Below are positions 58,911 to 64,000 of a stretch of DNA of 64,000 bases, in pieces. The first letter of the stretch is position 1, and each line of letters opens with the position of its first letter. A program made the position numbers and the translations under genes. The notes under the pieces are model-generated. The model ran no database searches. It had not been told where the DNA came from and saw only the letters and a program-made list of their open reading frames with translations. Source of the DNA: Megalonaias nervosa. Lineage: Eukaryota; Mollusca; Bivalvia; Unionida; Unionidae. Location of the stretch: contig JAECUM010092837.1 in the NCBI GenBank assembly GCA_016617855.1, positions 248,001 through 312,000 on the forward strand, read 5' to 3'.

Positions 58911-59192
58911 TGTGCCAAGTACATGAGATATTCCTTAAAATTTGACTTCTTTTTCTGATGTTAGTCAGCACAGCACCTTTATTTAGGCAGTAAGATGGCA
59001 ACCCCCAAAACAAAATAGGGTCAATGTCTCACATTGTAGAACAAACCTCTAGTCCTAAAACATAAGACGTATCACATATTTTTATTTTGGTGCTTTACTG
59101 CCTAAATAATGATCCTGTGTAGCATGTTGCCAAGTCGACGGACAGTAGAACAAGAGGTAACATTTTCAGAAATATCTCACACTTGGCAGCCC
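58911..59192. repeat. Foldback element 2
   Basis: Same family: TGTGCCAAGT...GAGATATTCC.TAAAATTTGACTTC on the left and GAGGTAACATTTTCAGAAATATCTCACACTTGGCAG on the right. An inner inverted pair (TTTATTTAGGCAGTAA / TTACTGCCTAAATAA, 58979-58993 and 59096-59110) extends the hairpin. Confidence 0.8.
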
Positions 59193-60352
59193 ATATCAAC
59201 AATCTTCCACAAATTTAAATCTAATTCTCATTCAAGGCAATAATAAGTAATAACTTGTGTTCTTGTACATGCATTTAGCATCTCTAATTTGCCTGTAATG
59301 GGTTGTTACACTTCCTGATCCTACCTATATAAATTAGCATGATGGGCTCACCCAATGCAGCCTTCAAACATATCTCACTAGTTATTGTCAGCCAATTAAG
59401 TAATATGTGAAATGGTAGTTTATACCTGACATCTTTGCCTTTAATTGCCATTATTTAAACTGCCCAAGGGATAGTTTTACATCAGCTCCAATTCTGACTG
59501 TTTACTGTTTATACATGCTACATGTAATGTTCATATACCGAAAGTGTTGTGGGTTTTGGGTTTGTTTTTTTTTTTTGAAGATTACTAAAAATTGTGTATT
59601 CTTTAAACACAACAGTGTTAGGCAATCTGATAGTACAAAATCATATTTTTAGCATCATACACCATGCTTCAGTCTGATTAAAATCAGATCTCAATTTCAC
59701 TTAGGACAGTGGTGATCTGATTTACATTGCATCGTGTTGTGGCAGGTATGTCAAAATCTTGAAAATACATTTACACATTGCATCAGCACGATCAAAGTTT
59801 CCTCAGGCAAATTAAAAGATTTTTCGACAAGCCCAACAGGCACTTGACTTATAATACAGGATGCACCTGATCTAAAACTAGAGGGGCCCTGGTGTCAGGC
59901 AATGGAATTTTTTTTGGTCCTTTTTGAAAATTTTAGCTGATGCACACTGCCTGAGACTGAAGTTTTAATTAAGTGCATCAGGCATATTGTCCGAAATGGA
60001 AGATCCATTGCCAGCACTATGGAAGTAGTTCAGATACTTAGTGATGTCATTCTAATGGCTCGAAAATATTTATGTTACACTACAAATTAATGTAAACTTT
60101 TCAACAAAATCGGCACACCATCTAAACAAATTCATAACTTTTCAAACACTAGATAAGTAATTTTAACAGGACTGATCAACAGCTTAAGAGGTATAAACTT
60201 CTGGACCGTTTCTTTGGCAATTTTCAGTGCCAATCTACAGCTTATAAATGTGACTTAACCCTTCACCTAGTCCTACAAAGTAAAACATAGCACATGTTGT
60301 TTTTGTTTTAGTGCTATGTCTTACTACCCAAATAACGGCCTTGTATAGTGTG

Positions 60353-60378
60353 TTCCGATGTCGGCTGACATCGGAACA
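60353..60378. repeat. Perfect 11-base palindrome with 4-base loop
   Basis: GTTCCGATGTC (60353-60363), loop GGCT, GACATCGGAAC (60368-60378). It lies within the partial foldback 3 (60253-60420). Confidence 0.9.
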
Positions 60379-60808
60379 AGTAGTCAAAGTTTCAGGAATA
60401 TCTCATACACTTGGCAGCCTATATCAACACTCTTCCACTAATTTATGTGTAATTAATATACTTACTGTGCTGTCTTTATCCTGGTAGAATCAAAATATGA
60501 CACTAGCAAATGGATGCATTTTCATGTTCTGTTGACATACATTTGAATTTGTTGCAATGCGACAGCAGTCGAGGTACACCGAAGTATGTTCAAGTAGGTT
60601 CATGTGGGGGATATGTTTCTTGAATGAAACAAAACGTTGCTTACAGTTCCAATAGGCATAATATATGTTTATTCGTTTCATTAAAGAATAATATTTCAAC
60701 TTAACCTGATTTCAGCATTCCTGGCTTTCATCACTTTCCAGTCAAATGAAATGTACACCAATGAAACTTTGAAAACAGGTCCATTTCTTTTGTGAGAATT
60801 TGAATGTA

Positions 60809-61850
60809 CAGTTCTACCTGTTTATGTCGACATCCTCGGGCCCAAGAAAATATTGTTGACATAGGCGGATGTCAAGATAAGTGTTGGGGGGGGGTCTGAA
60901 AAAAAGATACAAGTTAAATTCGTCAGTAAGGGGTGACCTGTCGTCAGTAGCATTTACACTTTGAGAAAACAAACAATTGAAATTTTGAGTACATGAAGAC
61001 AAAACCAGTGTGAAATACACTTGTATATTGACAAATTACATTTTGGTTACCTTTGTGTAATAAAACCCACAATAAAATATTGCATCGGTCACATCCTGAT
61101 ATGAAAAACAATCACTACGATATTCAATGTCATTAGCACATGGCTGCATAGTTGTTATTTACATGCTTCAAGTACATGTACATGTACTTAAATTGGCCTA
61201 GATTTTGGTCAGTCTGTTCCCATCTTATTGAGGCTACCAAGGGGATGGGGCTATTCACAGGGATATGAAAACAAGTCAACAAGTTGGTTTAAACAGCACA
61301 TGTATTTAGTTACAGAAGTCATCGTGAAAAGTACATAAAAGCGAACAAGAGATATGCGGCTGATATGACTAATTAAGGCGTAATATTGGCACATGCTAAT
61401 GAGGTATTAAAAGGAAATGATTCTTGCAATACAATATTGTAACAATGTCAGCTCAAGTGGTATACATTTAAAATACGTCCCAGAGATAACAAGTTATGAA
61501 TTTAATCTGCGTTTTACACTGCCGTTGGTAGCCATCGTAAATATAAATAAAGTTAAAAAGGAAACTTTCACAGCACAATAAACTTGTTTTAATCACCAAT
61601 CACTTTGGAAAATGCAAGAATTGATCAGATTTCATTGCTTTTATTTAAGTCGCTGCGAGAGGCCAACTTTATAGGACTAAACAAACGCCTGTTTTTTTTT
61701 ATCCGACTGCGAAATTAAAGCCTGGCGGCAAGATCAACTAATTGTTGAATAAATTGGAACTGGCAGCTTGTCGACATAAAGGATTAGAAAACAAAGGATT
61801 TGTTCAAGCTGGGACCAAAGGCTTCTGTCGGCATAAATGATTAGGCGGGA
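60809..61850. mobile_element. Pogo-like element, left end intact, right end interrupted
   Basis: The left end reads TA then CAGTTCTACCTGTTTATGTCGACAT, of the same design as the elements at 5547 and 35278. The right part (61765-61850) contains subterminal words in the opposite orientation (TTGTCGACATAAAGGATTAG, CTGGGACCAAAGGCTTCTGTCGG, CATAAATGATTAGGCGGG) comparable to 7200-7310. The expected terminal (CAGGTAGAACTG TA) is not found, and the resemblance stops near 61850, where the virus-like segment begins. Contains a G9-rich tract near 60885. No coding capacity. Confidence 0.6.
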
Positions 61851-62088
61851 AGCAGCAGAGAGGGTGAACAGACCATTTTGCTTGAGACATTATTTATGAA
61901 AAAATAAGCCTTCCTACGAAAAGGAAATCTTAAGGTCAGCGACGTTAAACCACAACCTCTTACTGACCGTGAGATTTCTTAGGGTTAGATTATCTTGTTA
62001 CTTTATCTCTGACTCTTTGTTTTTTTCTATGGTGTGTTTATTTTACTTGTTGGTCACTCAACGTTGGTCGTTCACCCTCTCTGCTGCT
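61851..62088. repeat. Inverted repeat at the candidate left boundary of the virus-like element
   Basis: AGCAGCAGAGAGGGTGAAC at 61851-61869 is exactly complementary to GTTCACCCTCTCTGCTGCT at 62070-62088, and the pairing continues with one bulge (GACC/GGTC). The loop is about 200 bases. The outer ends read AG...CT, the terminal dinucleotides usual for Polinton-type elements, but a matching target duplication was not seen. Confidence 0.6.
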
Positions 62089-62122
62089 GTAAATTAAACA
62101 GCAATTATAAATATTATCATTA

Positions 62123-63188
62123 ATGATTGGAGAACCACACTCAGCTAGATTAGCTCGAGAGCGACTAGAAGCAATCAAAAAATATTTACCCGTCCGTGAT
62201 TTAGTTAAACAACAGCTACAAGCTCGTCAGGAGTCTCAGGTGGAATTTGCAGAAGGTGCAGAATAATTACTTAAACCGATTGTCGAACCAACAAGGAAAA
62301 TTGTTACAGCAACTGAGGAAACACAAAGAGCTCTTGAAACATTACCTGTTGACATTGCTGGCCGTATTCAAGCAGCTCAACCACAACCACAACCACAACA
62401 ACCTAAACTAAGAACTAAGATAATAGATAAATTTCCGCCTGAAGGTATTGCTGCTATCAGAGATCAAAAAAAAAGTAATTGATATTGCTGCATTTGGATA
62501 TTATGAAAGACAAAAAAATGTAAAACCAGAACATGTTAAATCTCTAAGCTCTGCCAATTGGATTAAGGATGTATATCGCATCCATACTGGTATTCCAGAA
62601 ATTAGATATGATGAAGATATTATTAATTTTAATAGATTTGATGAGGATGTACACAGACATATAGAAAGCGAAAGAGTTAAACAATTTAACTTACAGAAAC
62701 CAGTAAAAACACTTGGTGAACAAGTTCAACAATTTCCACAATCACTTCGTGATTATCCACAATCACAATTACCATCACCACTACCATCACCACGATTACT
62801 ACCACCACTACCACAACGATTTGAACCATCACCACAACAACGAGAACAATCATCACCGCAACAAGAACAACAATTTCAAAAAATGATGAAACGACTTCAA
62901 TCACCACAACAACGACAACCAGTTAGAACAACAGAGGAAGAATATCAAGATCCTGGCGCAACTGGAAGTGGTTTAGGAAGTGGCTTTATTACTTGTCCCA
63001 ATAACGTCCTTGCTGATGTTGATCGACTAGAAATTCTCATGGGAGGAAAACGAGCTGGCAATAATTCCCCAGAAATTATTAATGAAGCAGCTGATATTTG
63101 TAAACGATTATTTACAGGTGGTGTTATGGATATTAATGTGTATCGGTCCCTCATTAATGAAATCGCCGATGATTATTACAGTGACTGA
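62123..63188 (+). pseudogene. Virus-like (Polinton/adintovirus-type) structural or accessory protein, broken by a stop and a frameshift
   Basis: The open frame from ATG 62123 encodes a charged, helical N-terminus (MIGEPHSARLARERLEAIKK). It meets TAA at 62264-62266 but the same frame continues to read sensibly to 62466. A run of nine A (62466-62474) then shifts the frame; the next frame runs to TGA 63186-63188 and holds an acidic/aromatic block, a Pro/Gln/Ser-rich linker (about 62740-62930) and a conserved-looking C-terminus: LEILMGGKRAGNNSPEIINE with YRSLINEIADDY close to the end. That GN(N/S)S...NE...L C-terminal pattern recalls proteins encoded beside capsid genes in Polinton-like elements of invertebrates (recalled, not searched). 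Function unknown; a virion-associated or scaffold role is inference. No ATG opens the second part. Confidence 0.6.
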
Positions 63189-63200
63189 GTATGTAATTAG

Positions 63201-63698
63201 ATGCAATTAGTAATAAATTCACTTAATAATAATATGATCGTACACAATACTCATAGACCAACCATGGTTAGGGCAATAAATTCACGATTACCAGTATACA
63301 AAACGATCTACGGAGATGGACTAGGTGATGTTGTTCAAGGTCTATTTAGAGGGATTGCCCCAAAAGCAATACCGCTTGCAAAGCAATTAGGAATGAAAGC
63401 TATTGACGTTGTTCGTGAAAAAGCTATTGGCGCTGTTGGTGATGTTGCTAGCAAAGCATTCTCAGCGATCAAGGATAGACTAGCGCAATTAATACGCAGA
63501 CCGCCAGCGGTCCGACCTCAACTAGTGAAACTGGCCAGCACTGAAGTGATGCCCGCAAATGTCAGTAAAATAATAAATCAAGCTGCTAATCAGAAACTAG
63601 CAGAGTTGGCTACCAACACTAATGTTGGTTTAGAAAAAGAAAAAAATATAACCGCTAGTCTGATAGCAGGAAGCGGTCTTCGTGTTAGACGAAGATGA
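63201..63698 (+). CDS. Virus-like minor capsid or core-type protein, 165 residues, intact frame
   Basis: Intact frame, ATG 63201 to TGA 63696-63698, 12 bases after the upstream gene. The first ATG gives 165 residues; a later ATG (63264, MVRAINSRLP) is a plausible alternative start. Residues about 39-95 have the pattern YGDGLGDVVQGLFRGIAPKA, then amphipathic Gly/Ala/Lys-rich helices (KAIDVVREKAIGAVGDVASK), and the protein ends GSGLRVRRR, a strongly basic tail. A glycine-rich start followed by FR..AP/LPL and repeated small-residue helices is usual for adenovirus pX/pVI-like or Polinton minor capsid proteins that bind DNA or membranes. The assignment is based on this style and on the neighbours; no catalytic residue is expected. 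Confidence 0.6.
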   Translation: MQLVINSLNNNMIVHNTHRPTMVRAINSRLPVYKTIYGDGLGDVVQGLFRGIAPKAIPLAKQLGMKAIDVVREKAIGAVGDVASKAFSAIKDRLAQLIRRPPAVRPQLVKLASTEVMPANVSKIINQAANQKLAELATNTNVGLEKEKNITASLIAGSGLRVRRR

Positions 63699-63709
63699 TA
63701 ATAATAAAT

Positions 63710-64000
63710 ATGTTCAAGCGTATATCTGATCCCGCGTTTGACAGATGCACCAGTTTTAAAAGATGAATCTGTGCGCGATTATCAATATTTTTCTTACGAC
63801 ACACGAGAGCCAAATCAGCGTGGACAAATTGAGCTGCAAGTTCAGGATACAAGCAGATACTTCTTACCCGCTGAAGTATTTATCGAAGTTGAAGGTGAAA
63901 TTTTATGAGCTGATAAAACTCCATACGACGCTGATGTTGGTGTTGGTTTTGTTAACAACGGTGTTATGGCTTTATTCAAAAGCGCCATATACATGATTGA
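63710..64000 (+). pseudogene. Start of a major capsid protein-like gene, broken, runs off the window
   Basis: From 63741 one frame encodes TDAPVLKDESVRDYQYFSYD, a block with LPAEVFIEVEGEI further on, and after an in-frame TGA (63906-63908) VGFVNNGVMALFKSAIYMI to the window edge. This resembles the N-terminal region of double-jelly-roll-type capsid proteins in Polinton-like and related virus elements of aquatic invertebrates (recalled pattern: PVLxDESV...YEY, then IEGxL, then NNA(I/V)MxLF). The ATG at 63710 is in another frame and joins only through a shift before 63741. So at least two lesions affect the visible 97 codons. The major capsid identity is inference from position and style. Confidence 0.5.

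Larger units (their letters stand above)
58050..60800. repeat. Array of about 640-base repeat units each containing a foldback (inverted repeat)
   Basis: A leader (TTCA..GAA(C/A)(A/C)A...TTCATT..GA(T/A)AA...CTTAA(T/C)CTGATTT(C/T).GC(A/T)TTCC) occurs at 58060-58170, 58690-58800 and 60640-60740. The first two are followed by foldbacks at 58274-58493 and 58911-59192; a partial foldback lies at 60253-60420. Spacing between the first two foldbacks is about 637 bases. The middle stretch (59200-60230) contains a T9 tract and unassigned sequence. No coding potential. Confidence 0.7.

Noticed and set aside
62686..62907. Valine-rich minus-strand frame resembling a membrane protein
   Set aside because: It is the antisense of the Pro/Gln-rich CCA/CAA repeats of the virus-like gene.

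Overview
This window is eukaryotic nuclear DNA from an invertebrate animal. It is AT-rich and dominated by introns and repeats, and its few coding blocks are short exons with canonical splice sites. The tRNA-derived SINE families, one of which resembles repeats I recall from marine gastropods, suggest a mollusc or another lophotrochozoan. The species cannot be fixed from the sequence alone.

The only recognisable host gene lies on the minus strand and covers most of the window (56139 down to 7476). I assembled twelve exons. Their conceptual product matches the N-terminal half of GON4L (GON-4-like / Udu / YARP), a nuclear transcriptional cofactor. Exons 1 to 10 join in a single open reading frame with compatible splice phases; exons 11 and 12 also join. 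The exon 10 to 11 junction does not keep phase, so a small exon is probably missing or mis-bounded. The C-terminal half, including the PAH-like and SANT regions, lies beyond position 1.

The introns and flanks are packed with mobile elements. From left to right: a hAT-like coding remnant (1-450); a decayed DIRS-like retroelement (about 760-3430); a hAT C-terminal remnant (4625-5150); a pogo/mariner-type element with clear terminal inverted repeats (5547-7341); SINEs with target duplications; a broken THAP plus DDE_4 (ISL2EU/Harbinger-type) transposon (10198-11499); a solo LTR with a 4-bp target duplication (18212-19120); a second DIRS-like copy (about 22300-24700); nested inverted-repeat transposons (31445-33259 carrying 32278-33074, and 35278-37270 carrying a SINE); several tandem-repeat arrays; a hAT transposase remnant (46765-47460); a third DIRS-like copy (about 47760-50760); another hAT-like remnant (51199-52020); a LINE 3' end (about 53990-54732); and a block of foldback repeats (58050-60800).

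The most interesting segment is the right edge (about 61851-64000). It carries a plus-strand cluster of virus-like structural genes of Polinton/adintovirus style: a split protein with a Pro/Gln-rich linker, a 165-residue glycine/basic membrane- or DNA-associated protein reminiscent of adenoviral minor core or capsid proteins, and the start of a protein that looks like a major capsid protein. All but the 165-residue gene are broken by stops or frameshifts, and the cluster runs off the window. A possible left boundary of the element lies inside a truncated pogo-like repeat near 61851.
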